A DNA stretch of 64,000 nt. It comes from Legionella micdadei (GTDB lineage: Bacteria; Pseudomonadota; Gammaproteobacteria; Legionellales; Legionellaceae). Positions 1-9,758 of this stretch are shown here, piece by piece. A program made the translations under genes and the position numbers. The DNA is taken from positions 2,992,501 to 3,056,500 of the forward strand of contig NZ_LN614830.1 in NCBI RefSeq assembly GCF_000953635.1, written 5' to 3'. Numbering within the stretch: position 1 is the stretch's first letter; every line of letters starts with the position of its first letter. The notes beneath the pieces were generated by a model. That model worked only from the letters and a program-made list of their open reading frames with translations, was not told the origin of the DNA and ran no database searches.

Positions 1-374
1 ATTCCAGCTTGATTAATAACTGCTTTATGTACAGGTGCAGTAACCAGCGCTGAAAATTCTCCTTGTAAACACTTATCGGTAGCCAGACTTAACATTTTAA
101 CGACGTAGGGTGCATTGAGAGGATTTAATTTTCCGGCAACCACTGGTGCTGCACACGGAATTGAAAGGACAGTTAAACAGTTAGATATGGGCTGGACTGG
201 AACGTTGGCCTGATAATCAATAATAGTGATTTTTTGCTTTAACTCCTTCGCTCTTTGGGCGATTAAGTTTTTATCGCCCAAAACGACTAAAGGGAACTCG
301 CATGACGCAAGTCCAAGACATAAATCAGGACCTATTCCTGCCGGTTCGCCACTGCTAATAAGCAAAGGCTTCAT
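1..374 (-). CDS. pdxA: 4-hydroxythreonine-4-phosphate dehydrogenase PdxA (partial, N-terminal part)
   Basis: This is the first 124 codons of PdxA, cut off by the left edge of the window. PdxA oxidises 4-phosphohydroxy-L-threonine in the DXP-dependent pyridoxal-5-phosphate pathway in the cytoplasm. The N-terminus MKPLLISSGEPAGIGPDL is the characteristic family start, and the segment LVTAPVHKAVI near the window edge is the conserved substrate-binding stretch. The ATG overlaps the surA stop codon by 4 bases (ATGA), which fixes the start and implies translational coupling. The order lptD-surA-pdxA matches the enterobacterial operon. Confidence 0.93.
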   Translation of the reverse strand, partial: MKPLLISSGEPAGIGPDLCLGLASCEFPLVVLGDKNLIAQRAKELKQKITIIDYQANVPVQPISNCLTVLSIPCAAPVVAGKLNPLNAPYVVKMLSLATDKCLQGEFSALVTAPVHKAVINQAG

Positions 375-1654
375 GCTAGACTTTTATCCAAAATATTCAC
401 GTAAGAATCAGCTCTCACATGTTGCTGCCAATTTTGTACCGCTTCTGTAAATTTGCGTTGTTGCAAAAACTGCCTAACCTGTTGGCGCTTAAACGCCAGG
501 GAATCATCAATTTTTTTGCGCTCTAATACTTCTATTAAATGCCATCCAAAAACGGACTTTACAGGTTTACTCACTTGATGAATTGGCAAATTGTCCATTG
601 CTTTTTCAAATTCAGGGACTAGCTCACCTGGATTTACCCAACCAAGATCGCCACCTTTGATTGCGCTTGCAGCATCTAAAGAGTACTGTTTTGCCAGAAG
701 AGCAAAATCTTTCCCTGCTTTTATCTGCTGGTACAAGTTGTTTGCTTGCTTCATTGCCTCATCCTCAGTCGTACTCGCATCTGGCTTCACCAAAATATGA
801 CGGACGTGAGTCTTAGTCACTTCATGTCGCTGCTCACCGCCATTAACAGCGATTAGTTTAATCAACTGAAAACCATTCCCAGTTCGTATTGGACCAGTAA
901 CCTGACCTACACTCATGCTAACAACCCGTTTAGCGAAAACCTCAGGAAGCTCTGCCAAATGCCGCTCACCTAAATCGCCCCCTTCCAAAGCAAACTCTCC
1001 GCTTGATTCAGCAATAGCTAAACGGTTGAAATCGTCGCCACGGTTAATTTTGCTTAGTAAGTCTTTCGCCTTTTGACGGGCTTTGTTTAGTTGCTCCGTA
1101 GTAGGTTCCTCAGGCAAAGGAATAACGATATTTTGTATGTGGTAAGTTTGCTGGGTTTTGTTATCATTTTTAGCATTTTTTAGATAATCTTCGACCTGTT
1201 CTGCTGATACTGTAATCTCATTGCCCACAGCTTTCTGCTGCACACGGCTAATCAATATTTCTTTACGAACATTTTCTCTAAACGTTTCCCAACTTAAGCC
1301 TTGTTTGCTCAATTCTTCTCGTAACTGAGTTAGAGTTAGATGATTGTTACTAGCAATCTTGGCAATCGCATCATTTAAATCTGTGCTATCGACTGAAATA
1401 TCATTTCGCTTTGCCAGTTGCAATTGTAAATCCACATCGATTAAATGCTGAAGGACTTGTTTACGCAAAATCTTATCCGAAGGGAGTTGCATCTTCTTAG
1501 CAATCAACTGTTCTTTTAAGATCTTAACTTGTGCGTCTAGTTCACTAGCAGTAATGACTCCATCATTAACAATAGCTACTACCTTATCCAAAGGTTGTGC
1601 TACAACCGTTAATATAGGCAATAGCAGTATAATAAACACAATCCGCTTCATCAT
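371..1654 (-). CDS. surA: Periplasmic chaperone and peptidyl-prolyl isomerase SurA
   Basis: SurA escorts unfolded outer-membrane proteins across the periplasm to the BAM complex. The 427-aa protein has a signal peptide (MMKRIVFIILLLPILTVVAQ), a SurA N-terminal chaperone domain from about residue 22 to 160, and two parvulin domains. The first is at about 170-272 (ESSGEFALEGGDLGER). The second is at about 283-385 (HVRHILVK, then IKGGDLGWVNPGELVPEFE). Length matches the family (about 428 aa in E. coli). It lies 78 bases downstream of lptD, whose product is a known SurA client, and overlaps pdxA by 4 bases. The alternative Met at residue 2 would make no practical difference. Confidence 0.95.
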   Translation of the reverse strand: MMKRIVFIILLLPILTVVAQPLDKVVAIVNDGVITASELDAQVKILKEQLIAKKMQLPSDKILRKQVLQHLIDVDLQLQLAKRNDISVDSTDLNDAIAKIASNNHLTLTQLREELSKQGLSWETFRENVRKEILISRVQQKAVGNEITVSAEQVEDYLKNAKNDNKTQQTYHIQNIVIPLPEEPTTEQLNKARQKAKDLLSKINRGDDFNRLAIAESSGEFALEGGDLGERHLAELPEVFAKRVVSMSVGQVTGPIRTGNGFQLIKLIAVNGGEQRHEVTKTHVRHILVKPDASTTEDEAMKQANNLYQQIKAGKDFALLAKQYSLDAASAIKGGDLGWVNPGELVPEFEKAMDNLPIHQVSKPVKSVFGWHLIEVLERKKIDDSLAFKRQQVRQFLQQRKFTEAVQNWQQHVRADSYVNILDKSLA

Positions 1655-1732
1655 GCCATTTTCCCCTTTACTATTTGTGTGGGCAATTTAGGTGATTCTT
1701 AAACAAAATACAAGCAATCTTATTCTTGTTAA

Positions 1733-4306
1733 TCACTTATTGCGAAACATATCATTATAACCTGGAATATAAGTTCTTATCCTGCTAGACGGATCACTAT
1801 TTCCGACGGAGCCAAGTCCTTTTAGCAGGATCTGTAAAAACACATTGTTATTATATTGGGGCCGCGATAAAGAATCCAAGCTGCGAAATGCCCGTCCTCC
1901 AATCAATCGAACCGCCCAACAACAACTATCATATTGTACTCCAAAAAGGGACATCATTTCATAACGCTTGCTGATGTTGTAGTTGTACGCACCTAAAGTA
2001 CTCCAATGGGTACTGAAGGGCCAAGCGTAAGCAAAAGTTGCTTGATGTAACGGATTATTCTGTAGGTTGGTGTAGGCTACTCTTGTAATATCGCCATTTA
2101 CAAGATAGGTGTAGCCGACGCCAATAATTTTGTTGCTACTCGATTCCGGTTGATAATGAAAATTGACATGACCATTATTAGTCGAATGCGTTGCAGAATC
2201 CCACACATAATCTGCTGACATTACCCAGTTGGGGTTGAAGTGATACTCTCCGCGGGCTGCAATAGGTGAAAATTTTTCAGTAGGCGACAAAAGCCCTAAA
2301 GTATCAGGATTATCTTCGCAATAACCGGTGATGCTTTGGCACAGTTTTACTTTTCTTTCTGAGAAATAGCGGGCTTGGCCAATCGAAATATTCGCCTTTT
2401 CCTTACCTGTCTCATCAGATAACCAACGGGAACTCAACGCATAGGAGAGCTGATTTGCATCCCCAATGCGATCAAAACCAGAAAATCGATTATTGCGAAA
2501 TAATTGATCATAACTAAAGATCATATAACCGGAATCGAACACCGGAATTTGGGTCTGGTTATGGTAAGGAACATAAAGGTAAAAAAGACGCGGTTCTAAA
2601 GTTTGAGTAAATTCCTTACCTTTAAACACAGTTGTACGATCAAAATACAAACCACCATCAATATTATAGCGAGGAATAGAACGATTAAACTGTGATTTTG
2701 CATAGGATGGTTGATTGCTTACATTATAATAATTTTCGACCAATTGAACGGAAGGAGTGATATAACCCCAGGATTTTGACCGCGGAAATGAGAGAGCAGG
2801 ATTTAAATGATACCTTGCCCCTTCAGGTTGGAATAAAATTTTTGCCGGCCAGAGAAAATAATCAAATTGCCCTTGCATGGAAAAACTGCTGTCCAAAGGC
2901 AATTCATCATAGGATCCTTCCGCCAGCAGTTGAGGTAAGCGTTGATAATTATCACTCACTGGTGTCTGGTTGATTGGATGCAGTGTTTGGTAACTTTGCA
3001 ACATACCGCGGAAAAACCAATGATCCGTTGTATAAGACAGATCCCCCTGACGTAACAATTGCCTCTCCGTTAGAGTTGCCAGATTAGTACTAAAATCTTG
3101 TAAAAAATAATCATCCGAAACCTGATCAAAATTGATACCGAGATGAAAATCACGAGTGATTAAAGTTGAATTTTGTAACTGAAATGACCATCGGTCAGAA
3201 GACTTTGCACGTAATAAGGGATGTTCATCCCTATTTTCTAATAAAAATCGATTAAATGCGCGATCATGAGGCAAGTATCGACCACGAATGATGCCAAACG
3301 ACTTTTGTGTTAGATAACGAAACTCGCTTCCCATCATAAAACCGCGTTTTGTATACACATGGGGAATTAACGTTGCATCATAATTTGGGGCGATATTCCA
3401 ATAATAAGGTAAAGCAAGATCAAACCCACCTACATTTGAGGAACCAACAACAGGCATTAGAAATCCTGATTTTCGTTCTTTCGAGGTTGGGAAACTTAAA
3501 TAAGGGGTATATAAAACAGGCCAATTGCGAATCCTTAATTTAGCATTTCGTGCTACTCCAATCGATTTGGCATTATCCAATTTAATACTGTCTGCTTCGA
3601 GTTGCCAAGCATTATCTTCAGGGACACAAGTTGTATAAGTCGCTTTTTTTAATAAATAATCTTTGTTGGCAAAGCGCTCAATCAAACTTGCTCGCCCCCA
3701 AGCAGGTTGAATTGCACCACCTTTTCGGACATTAAAGCGATACAAAACATCCTCAACTTTGCCTGATTTATCTTGCGGATTAATTGTCGCTTTCCGAGCA
3801 ATCATCAGCCTTCCTGCTTCTAAATACTTTACCTCTCCTAACAATTCAATTTGGGTTACTTTATTGGTTTTAGCATCACGGTATACATAGGCAGTTTGTG
3901 CGTTAACTATACGCCCCTCTTGCTGAACTTCCACATTTCCAGATAGTTCCGAACGTCCCTCCCGGTAGAAAGAAACATTATTCGCCGTAATGCGTACTTC
4001 ATCGTTCGAAAGGGGAGTAATGGCAATTGGTTTATAAAAACCGCCGCAAAGTGGAAAAGAGCGATTTGCCTGCCAACCCAAGCATTGAGCAAATTTTGTT
4101 CGATTGGCAGCAGTTAGCTCAGCCTCTCTTGCCACCACACAAGCTTGCACAGGCTCAACCATTATTTCTGAGGCGTGGGTAACGACGTGATACGTACCCG
4201 CGACTATCCCTATTGCAGTGGTTAATCCCACAAACAAATAGCGATGACAAGTTATTTTTTCGAATTGTTGTTTAATCGAATCAAAGTTAATTTTCACCGC
4301 CACCAA
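1733..4306 (-). CDS. lptD: LPS-assembly outer-membrane protein LptD
   Basis: LptD forms the outer-membrane beta-barrel that, with LptE, inserts lipopolysaccharide into the outer leaflet. The 857-aa protein has an N-terminal hydrophobic stretch (about 25-45), a periplasmic OstA-like beta-jellyroll (about 100-220, with ITANNVSFYREGRSELSGNV) and a long LptD barrel domain rich in aromatic strands to the C-terminus. Paired cysteines are present (for example the CC in YDSCCWAVRLIGGR near residue 800), consistent with the disulphides the family needs. The N-terminus is longer than in E. coli, with an unusual Cys-containing segment before the OstA domain. It is first in the lptD-surA-pdxA operon and divergent from amgK. 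Confidence 0.94.
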   Translation of the reverse strand: MVAVKINFDSIKQQFEKITCHRYLFVGLTTAIGIVAGTYHVVTHASEIMVEPVQACVVAREAELTAANRTKFAQCLGWQANRSFPLCGGFYKPIAITPLSNDEVRITANNVSFYREGRSELSGNVEVQQEGRIVNAQTAYVYRDAKTNKVTQIELLGEVKYLEAGRLMIARKATINPQDKSGKVEDVLYRFNVRKGGAIQPAWGRASLIERFANKDYLLKKATYTTCVPEDNAWQLEADSIKLDNAKSIGVARNAKLRIRNWPVLYTPYLSFPTSKERKSGFLMPVVGSSNVGGFDLALPYYWNIAPNYDATLIPHVYTKRGFMMGSEFRYLTQKSFGIIRGRYLPHDRAFNRFLLENRDEHPLLRAKSSDRWSFQLQNSTLITRDFHLGINFDQVSDDYFLQDFSTNLATLTERQLLRQGDLSYTTDHWFFRGMLQSYQTLHPINQTPVSDNYQRLPQLLAEGSYDELPLDSSFSMQGQFDYFLWPAKILFQPEGARYHLNPALSFPRSKSWGYITPSVQLVENYYNVSNQPSYAKSQFNRSIPRYNIDGGLYFDRTTVFKGKEFTQTLEPRLFYLYVPYHNQTQIPVFDSGYMIFSYDQLFRNNRFSGFDRIGDANQLSYALSSRWLSDETGKEKANISIGQARYFSERKVKLCQSITGYCEDNPDTLGLLSPTEKFSPIAARGEYHFNPNWVMSADYVWDSATHSTNNGHVNFHYQPESSSNKIIGVGYTYLVNGDITRVAYTNLQNNPLHQATFAYAWPFSTHWSTLGAYNYNISKRYEMMSLFGVQYDSCCWAVRLIGGRAFRSLDSLSRPQYNNNVFLQILLKGLGSVGNSDPSSRIRTYIPGYNDMFRNK

Positions 4307-4386
4307 AATACCTTATGATTCACATGCGCTAGGGCCTACTTACAGTCCCTGATTTGCGCCCAAAGAAATGAGCAGAGGAGTATAGC

Positions 4387-5370
4387 ATGCATGATCGACA
4401 AAACGCACTTAGCAAATGGCTTGAGCAAATTCTTGCCTCAACGCAATTTACCTTAATTCCTCTTGCAGGAGATGCTAGTTTTAGACGGTATTTCCGCCTT
4501 CATTATAAAGGATCAACTCAAGTCATCATGGATGCTCCGCCTGATAAAGAAACCCTCGAGCCTTTTTTAGCCATTGCTGATTTACTGAGCACCAATGGCC
4601 TATCAACACCAAAAATTCATGCTGTCGATAAAAAACAGGGATTTGCCATTCTTGACGACTTTGGCGATACACTATTGCTCCATGCTCTTTCTTCACAAAC
4701 TGCTGATAAGCTTTACAAAGCAGCGATGGACACATTGAATATCCTTCAATTGAATACTATATCCAAGGCAGCACAACTACCTCCATTTGATAAAAACTTT
4801 ATCCTATATGAATTGAATCTATTCAAAGAATGGTTCTTACACGCTTATTTAAAACTCAACCTTTCGACCACAGAGGAAGCACTCATTAGTCAGACTTTTG
4901 ATTGGCTTAGCGCTGAAGTGACAAAACAGCCTAATGTCTTGATTCATCGGGATTATCACTCACGGAATATTATGCTGCTTGAACAAGATGATAAAATTAA
5001 GTTAGGGATCATTGATTTTCAAGACGCAATGTATGGACCCTTTACTTATGATCTCGTTTCCCTATTAAAAGATTGTTATATTCAATGGCCGCGTGAGCAA
5101 GTCATGAGTTGGTTATCATATTTTTATGAGCATTCATCACTCGCAAAACAATACTCATTACCCGATTTTATTCGAGCCTTTGATTATTGTGGTTTGCAAC
5201 GCCATTTGAAAGTTTTAGGCGTTTTCTCCCGTTTGTATTTGCGAGATAATAAACCCAGTTATTTACAAGATATGCCCTTGACTCTTCATTATGTCGTTGC
5301 TTGCTTGGAATGCTATCCACAATTCGATTCCTTTTATCACTTCATTCAAAATAGGGTACGTTTGCCATGA
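4387..5370 (+). CDS. amgK: N-acetylmuramate/N-acetylglucosamine kinase AmgK-like (APH-fold phosphotransferase)
   Basis: This predicted anomeric sugar kinase phosphorylates MurNAc (and GlcNAc) at C1 in the murein-recycling route that bypasses de novo UDP-MurNAc synthesis. The 327-aa protein has the aminoglycoside-phosphotransferase fold. The N-lobe signature is GDASFRRYFRL (about 24-34), the catalytic loop is LIHRDYHSRNIML (about 186-198, Asp in HRD) and the Mg-binding motif is GIIDFQDA (about 208-215). It overlaps murU by 4 bases (ATGA), and the pair lies next to lptD as in Pseudomonas. The function follows from family and neighbour. A choline-kinase-like role is the generic alternative. Confidence 0.88.
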   Translation: MHDRQNALSKWLEQILASTQFTLIPLAGDASFRRYFRLHYKGSTQVIMDAPPDKETLEPFLAIADLLSTNGLSTPKIHAVDKKQGFAILDDFGDTLLLHALSSQTADKLYKAAMDTLNILQLNTISKAAQLPPFDKNFILYELNLFKEWFLHAYLKLNLSTTEEALISQTFDWLSAEVTKQPNVLIHRDYHSRNIMLLEQDDKIKLGIIDFQDAMYGPFTYDLVSLLKDCYIQWPREQVMSWLSYFYEHSSLAKQYSLPDFIRAFDYCGLQRHLKVLGVFSRLYLRDNKPSYLQDMPLTLHYVVACLECYPQFDSFYHFIQNRVRLP

Positions 5371-6026
5371 AAATTGCGATGATTTTGGCTGCTGGCCGAG
5401 GTGAGCGTTTAAGACCACTGACTGATACTCAGCCCAAAGCCATGTGCCTTGTTCACCAAAAACCGCTGATTCAATACCATGTTGAGAAATTAGCAAGATC
5501 GGGCTTCGAGCGAATTGTCATCAATCATGCCCATCTTGGCGGACAAATACGCCATTATCTCGGAGATGGAGCAAAATGGGATGTCGAAATCTGTTACGCA
5601 CCAGAACCACCAGGGGGCCTGGAAACAGGCGGAGGGATTTATAATGCTTTGCCTTTACTCGGTAAAGATCCTTTTATCACCGTGAATGCTGATATTTTTA
5701 CAGATTATGAATTTAGCTCTTTGCACTTAGCGAATGATGCAAAACTCCATTTAGTGCTGGTTAATAATCCTTCACATAATGCTAAAGGGGATTTTGATTT
5801 AATTCATCAAAACAAACTTAGCAATAAAAACAAGCGCTACACTTACTCTGGTATAGCCTGCTATCGACCCGAAGCCTTCGAACAATACAAAGCGGGAAGA
5901 TATTCGGTTGTTTCTTTGTTTCACAGCTTAATTAAAGAAAACCGAGCTACTGGAGAACTTTATCAAGGATTATGGGTGGATATTGGCTCCGCAGAACGGC
6001 TTAAATTTGCTAACGCTTTGTTATAG
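5367..6026 (+). CDS. murU: N-acetylmuramate alpha-1-phosphate uridylyltransferase MurU
   Basis: This enzyme converts MurNAc-1-phosphate plus UTP to UDP-MurNAc, completing the recycling path begun by AmgK. The 219-aa protein is a compact nucleotidyltransferase. The pyrophosphorylase signature MILAAGRGERLRPLTDTQPK is at the N-terminus, the metal-binding Asp is in TVNADIF (about 107-113), and the protein ends at the nucleotidyltransferase fold without a left-handed helix, as in MurU. The start codon overlaps the amgK stop, implying coupled translation. It resembles mannose-1-phosphate guanylyltransferases, and context decides for MurU. Confidence 0.9.
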   Translation: MKIAMILAAGRGERLRPLTDTQPKAMCLVHQKPLIQYHVEKLARSGFERIVINHAHLGGQIRHYLGDGAKWDVEICYAPEPPGGLETGGGIYNALPLLGKDPFITVNADIFTDYEFSSLHLANDAKLHLVLVNNPSHNAKGDFDLIHQNKLSNKNKRYTYSGIACYRPEAFEQYKAGRYSVVSLFHSLIKENRATGELYQGLWVDIGSAERLKFANALL

Positions 6027-6130
6027 TACATCTGTCTGCTACAGATTGAATGCTGCTTGACGAGTCCCTGCTTACTGAGAGACTCGCACATTGTCTACTG
6101 GTCCACGCATGGCTAAGCTCGCGTTAATAC

Positions 6131-6916
6131 TTAGGCTGCTGGAGCACTAGTAGGCGCTTCGTCACCACTACTTGGCGTAGGCGTACCAGGAGCGGGAGCC
6201 TCTTTGACTGCAGCAGCTCTTCCTGTAACTTGCTGAGCAGCTTTTTGAGGCTGTTGCTTAGCTTGACCGCTTCGACTTCTCACATCAGCTTCAATGCCAT
6301 GCTCACCAAGGTAATCTTTTAATTCTGTTTTCATCAAGCTATCCACTTCCTCTGGATCGGCTCTTTTAGGTTCACCTCTTTCATATTTCATGTCGCCTTC
6401 TTTTGTGGCTTCATAGAGAATGTTACCTCTATTGGCTATATCATTTTCCCCGAAGAACGCGTTAACGAGTTTATCTAACGGCCTAGCTTGTTCACCAGAT
6501 ATTTTCTGGCCTTCATTGACAAACACCCGCTTATAGTGAGAATTTTCATCAACAGCGAAATCCACTCTGATAGGACCTTGAATGTTTTCAGCCACCTCTT
6601 TAGCCGCTTTGTCAGCAATATTCCTTTGCAAGTTCTTATAGTTGCCCTCTACAAATTCACCAAACCATGCCTGACCATTTGTTGCGCTTTTCATATGAAC
6701 ATATTCTCTGAAATCCTCTAAATGTCGTCGCATTCCTTTAGCTTCTTCGGTCATGCCTAACTCATCCATTCTATTGTCAAAGCGATCAACCAAATAATCA
6801 GCGCCTTCAGGACTATGTCGAACACATTCCTTGGCAGCATCAATTGCTTTTGATTCAGGGGCTAGCGGTTTTATTCCTGTGCCGCGGGTTGTCGTGCGTA
6901 ATGTGGCTCTGGGCAT
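6131..6916 (-). CDS. Uncharacterised 261-aa protein with Ala/Pro-rich C-terminal tail
   Basis: I do not recognise this family. The 261-aa protein is hydrophilic and lacks a signal peptide or membrane segment. A mixed alpha/beta body spans about 25-200, and a low-complexity Gln/Ala/Pro tail of about 50 residues (QAKQQPQKAAQQV, then APAPGTPTPSSGDEAPTSAP) follows. It is a single gene with about 100 bases to murU and a 220-base gap to fadE. A disordered tail and an absence of enzymatic motifs are compatible with a Dot/Icm substrate or a cytosolic structural protein, but nothing in it proves either. The ATG at 6916 is followed by a basic start (PRATLRTTTRGTG). Confidence 0.6.
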   Translation of the reverse strand: MPRATLRTTTRGTGIKPLAPESKAIDAAKECVRHSPEGADYLVDRFDNRMDELGMTEEAKGMRRHLEDFREYVHMKSATNGQAWFGEFVEGNYKNLQRNIADKAAKEVAENIQGPIRVDFAVDENSHYKRVFVNEGQKISGEQARPLDKLVNAFFGENDIANRGNILYEATKEGDMKYERGEPKRADPEEVDSLMKTELKDYLGEHGIEADVRSRSGQAKQQPQKAAQQVTGRAAAVKEAPAPGTPTPSSGDEAPTSAPAA

Positions 6917-7089
6917 TTCAAATTCTCACTGCTTTGATTATTCACAAAAATATAAGATTAGTTACGCATTGTGAAAATAATTCGTTAGATTATTATAGCA
7001 AATCAACAAAGTTTTTTGGTGCTTAACTTTTATCCTTAACCGTTAAGAGAAAGTAAAGATATTGAGACAACGGGGTAAATTTTAGATAA

Positions 7090-7133
7090 AAAAGAAAAAG
7101 CCTTGATGAATTACGATCATCAAAGCTTTTTCT
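7090..7133 (-). terminator. Rho-independent terminator of fadE
   Basis: On the minus strand, just after the fadE stop, a 15-bp stem (AAAAAGCTTTGATGA paired with TCATCAAGGCTTTTT, one wobble) encloses a 7-base loop. It is followed by a run of T (TTTTTCTTTTTT). Being A/T-flanked it could also work on the plus strand, but no plus-strand gene ends here. Confidence 0.75.
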
Positions 7134-7138
7134 AAAAG

Positions 7139-9577
7139 CTAATCCATTGGATTTGGAAAAGTATCCGCAAGAGAAGCAAAACTCTTCTTTTTCAAGGAGT
7201 CAAAAGAAAACTCGTCTACCTGAATGGCATCCCAGCAAGCTCGCTCTACGCTGATGATATTATCAGCTTCTGCTTGAGATAATTCGCCTTTCGCCACTTT
7301 TTCAGCGATTTTTTCTTTCAAAGCGCCGAATTTATACCGTTTAAGATCGTTTATCCTCTTGTACAATTCATCATGGTTAATAATGAGTTGCAAAGTTTGC
7401 TCCATTCTGTCGACCGGTTGTTTTCGATCCCCGCTTAAAAAGATCAATTTCGACATGCGATTCCGATAATGATTATTTTTCATCATCAATCGGGCTAACT
7501 GATGATCAAGTTTGTCACTTGGATAAGCCATTGTTTGCCCAAAAGGAAAGGCAACTAAACGCATTAAGAATCCCAATGGTCTTGATGGAAAATTACGGCA
7601 AAAAGCAATCATCGATTTTTGTGCTTGATAGAAGCAATACTTTAACGCCCATTTAGCATGCAGCTTCTCATCTGGGTTCTCATTATTTTCTTGGTAGGAA
7701 CGAAGTACAGCCATTGCCATATAAAGGAAAGACATCCCGTCCGCTAGTCTTGCAGACAAACGCTCCTTACGCTTTAAATCCCCTCCCAAATAAATTAAAG
7801 ATAAATCTGCTAACCAGGCCAAGGCATGGCTTAACCGGGCCAATTTTTTGTACCCATAATTTAGTTCATTTCCCGGAGCTTCGATAAATAAGCCAGCAGT
7901 CCATGCGGAGCAAAGTGCTTTGGCAAAATTACGCATTGAATAATTAATATGCTGCCAAATCAATTGGCGAAAACCCTCTTTATCATTGCGGGATATCGCA
8001 TAAAACTCATCCCGTACGTAGGGATGGCAAGCCATAGAGCCTTGCCCAAAAATGAGCAAATTGCGGGACATGATATTTGCCCCCTCTACAGTCACCGAAA
8101 CAGGAATGCTTTGGTAAAAATCAAAGAGGTAATTGCGCTCTCCTGTGACCACAGCACGACCCGCATGGATATCCATCGCGTCATTGATCGCAATTCGTGC
8201 GAGCTCAGTATTAAAATATTTAGTAATCGCAGAGGCCACAGAGGGTTTTTTATGTTGATTAACTGCAGCTACAGTTAAGAGGCGGGTAGCATTCACTATG
8301 TAATTTAACCCCGCTACTTCTGCCAGCTTTTCTTCTATCCCTTCAAAATTGCCAATTTCGACTGCAAATTGCCGACGAATCCTGGCAAAAGCCCCGGTCG
8401 TTAGATAAGCGACTGAAGAAGACGCAGAACCTAAAGCAGGTAAAGAAATTGAGCGGCCAATGGATAGGCATTCAACTAGCATCTGCCAACCATGACCCGC
8501 ATTTTTTTGTCCACCTATGATAGTAGTGATGGGAACAAAAATGTTCTCACCACGTAAAGTTCCATTCATAAACGATTGTTCAGCGGGTAAATGCCGGTTA
8601 CCGATGATCAAATTCTCAGTGTCACGTGGGATTAACAGACACGTTATGCCTTCAGAACCCTCCCCTTTCAACAAACCATCGGGGTCTTTCAGATTCACTG
8701 CGAGCCCGATGAGTGTAGCGACAGGGGCTAAAGTAATCCATCGTTTATTTAAAGTGATGTTTAATCCTAAAACCATCTTACCATCGACTTTCTTTTTAAC
8801 CACAATCGCTTCAGATTGAATTGAAGTAGCGTCACTGCCAGCCCCCGGCTCAGTCAGGGCAAAACAAGGGATATCAATTCCTTTTGCCAAGTTGGGTAAA
8901 TAGTTAGCCTTTTGTTCATCCGTTCCGTAGTAAGTGAGCAACTCACCTGGGCCAAGGGAATTTGGCACCATCACCGTGACAGCTGCTGCAGGGGAACGAC
9001 TCGCTATTTTGAGCACGACATCAGAATGGGCCCGCGCTGAAAATCCTTTGCCTCCATATTCCTTAGGGATTACTAATCCTAAAAAGCCTTTTTCTTTGAT
9101 ATAAGTCCAAATGTCTTCTGGTAAATCCCCGGCTTGCTTTATTTTCCAATTATCAAGCATGCTGCATAGTGTTTGCACTTCATTATCGAGAAAAGCTTGT
9201 TCTTCTGGAGTAAGTTGTGCAGAAACATTTTTTAGAGTTTCCCAGTTCGGAGATCCGGTAAAAATATCCTTTTCAATCCAAGTATCTCCAGCATTTAAAG
9301 CTTCTTCTTCTGTTTTGGTTAACTTGGGAATTGATTTACCCGCGTGATGGAACAAGAAATCACTGATTGCATCGCGCAAAGATTCAACATTAATGAGTAC
9401 TACTGCAGCAATGATGGCTAACCAGATGAGTAATCCGAGAAACCAATTCATGCCAATTACAAATGTGGCTAGAATCAGATAGATAGCGCTACCGATTTCC
9501 CAGCTCATTGCATTCATCCCACGATAGAGTACAACCAGAGTAAATACTAAATAGATAAGAAACAGCAGAGTAGCCAT
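7139..9577 (-). CDS. fadE: Acyl-CoA dehydrogenase FadE
   Basis: FadE catalyses the first, FAD-dependent step of fatty-acid beta-oxidation, acyl-CoA to trans-2-enoyl-CoA, at the inner membrane. The 812-aa length matches E. coli FadE (about 814), not the roughly 380-aa short dehydrogenases. The first 70 residues are hydrophobic (membrane anchor). The flavin and substrate motif LTEPGAGSDATS lies near residue 240, followed by the acyl-CoA dehydrogenase C-terminal helical domain and the FadE-specific extension (DUF1974-type, about 515-800). It is a lone gene with its own terminator. Fatty acids are a plausible carbon source for an intracellular gammaproteobacterium. Confidence 0.93.
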   Translation of the reverse strand: MATLLFLIYLVFTLVVLYRGMNAMSWEIGSAIYLILATFVIGMNWFLGLLIWLAIIAAVVLINVESLRDAISDFLFHHAGKSIPKLTKTEEEALNAGDTWIEKDIFTGSPNWETLKNVSAQLTPEEQAFLDNEVQTLCSMLDNWKIKQAGDLPEDIWTYIKEKGFLGLVIPKEYGGKGFSARAHSDVVLKIASRSPAAAVTVMVPNSLGPGELLTYYGTDEQKANYLPNLAKGIDIPCFALTEPGAGSDATSIQSEAIVVKKKVDGKMVLGLNITLNKRWITLAPVATLIGLAVNLKDPDGLLKGEGSEGITCLLIPRDTENLIIGNRHLPAEQSFMNGTLRGENIFVPITTIIGGQKNAGHGWQMLVECLSIGRSISLPALGSASSSVAYLTTGAFARIRRQFAVEIGNFEGIEEKLAEVAGLNYIVNATRLLTVAAVNQHKKPSVASAITKYFNTELARIAINDAMDIHAGRAVVTGERNYLFDFYQSIPVSVTVEGANIMSRNLLIFGQGSMACHPYVRDEFYAISRNDKEGFRQLIWQHINYSMRNFAKALCSAWTAGLFIEAPGNELNYGYKKLARLSHALAWLADLSLIYLGGDLKRKERLSARLADGMSFLYMAMAVLRSYQENNENPDEKLHAKWALKYCFYQAQKSMIAFCRNFPSRPLGFLMRLVAFPFGQTMAYPSDKLDHQLARLMMKNNHYRNRMSKLIFLSGDRKQPVDRMEQTLQLIINHDELYKRINDLKRYKFGALKEKIAEKVAKGELSQAEADNIISVERACWDAIQVDEFSFDSLKKKSFASLADTFPNPMD

Positions 9578-9758
9578 GTCAGCACCTTCCTTTGCTTGGA
9601 AAAGCAGTTAAGCTTTAAGTATATACCTGTCTTTAACCATTTTGCGAGTGATAAAACCAGAATAAATTACTATATTAAACAGTAAATTATGCAATAAGCA
9701 TTGCGATGGTTAGCGTTTACTGTTATGAATCAACTAGTGTAAATGTTTTTATAGATTG

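Noticed and set aside
226-450. 74-codon frame on the plus strand
   Set aside because: Lies across the pdxA start and surA end in antisense; no ribosome site and no protein-like text.
7949-8278. 109-codon frame antisense to fadE
   Set aside because: Shadow of the strongly supported fadE reading frame.
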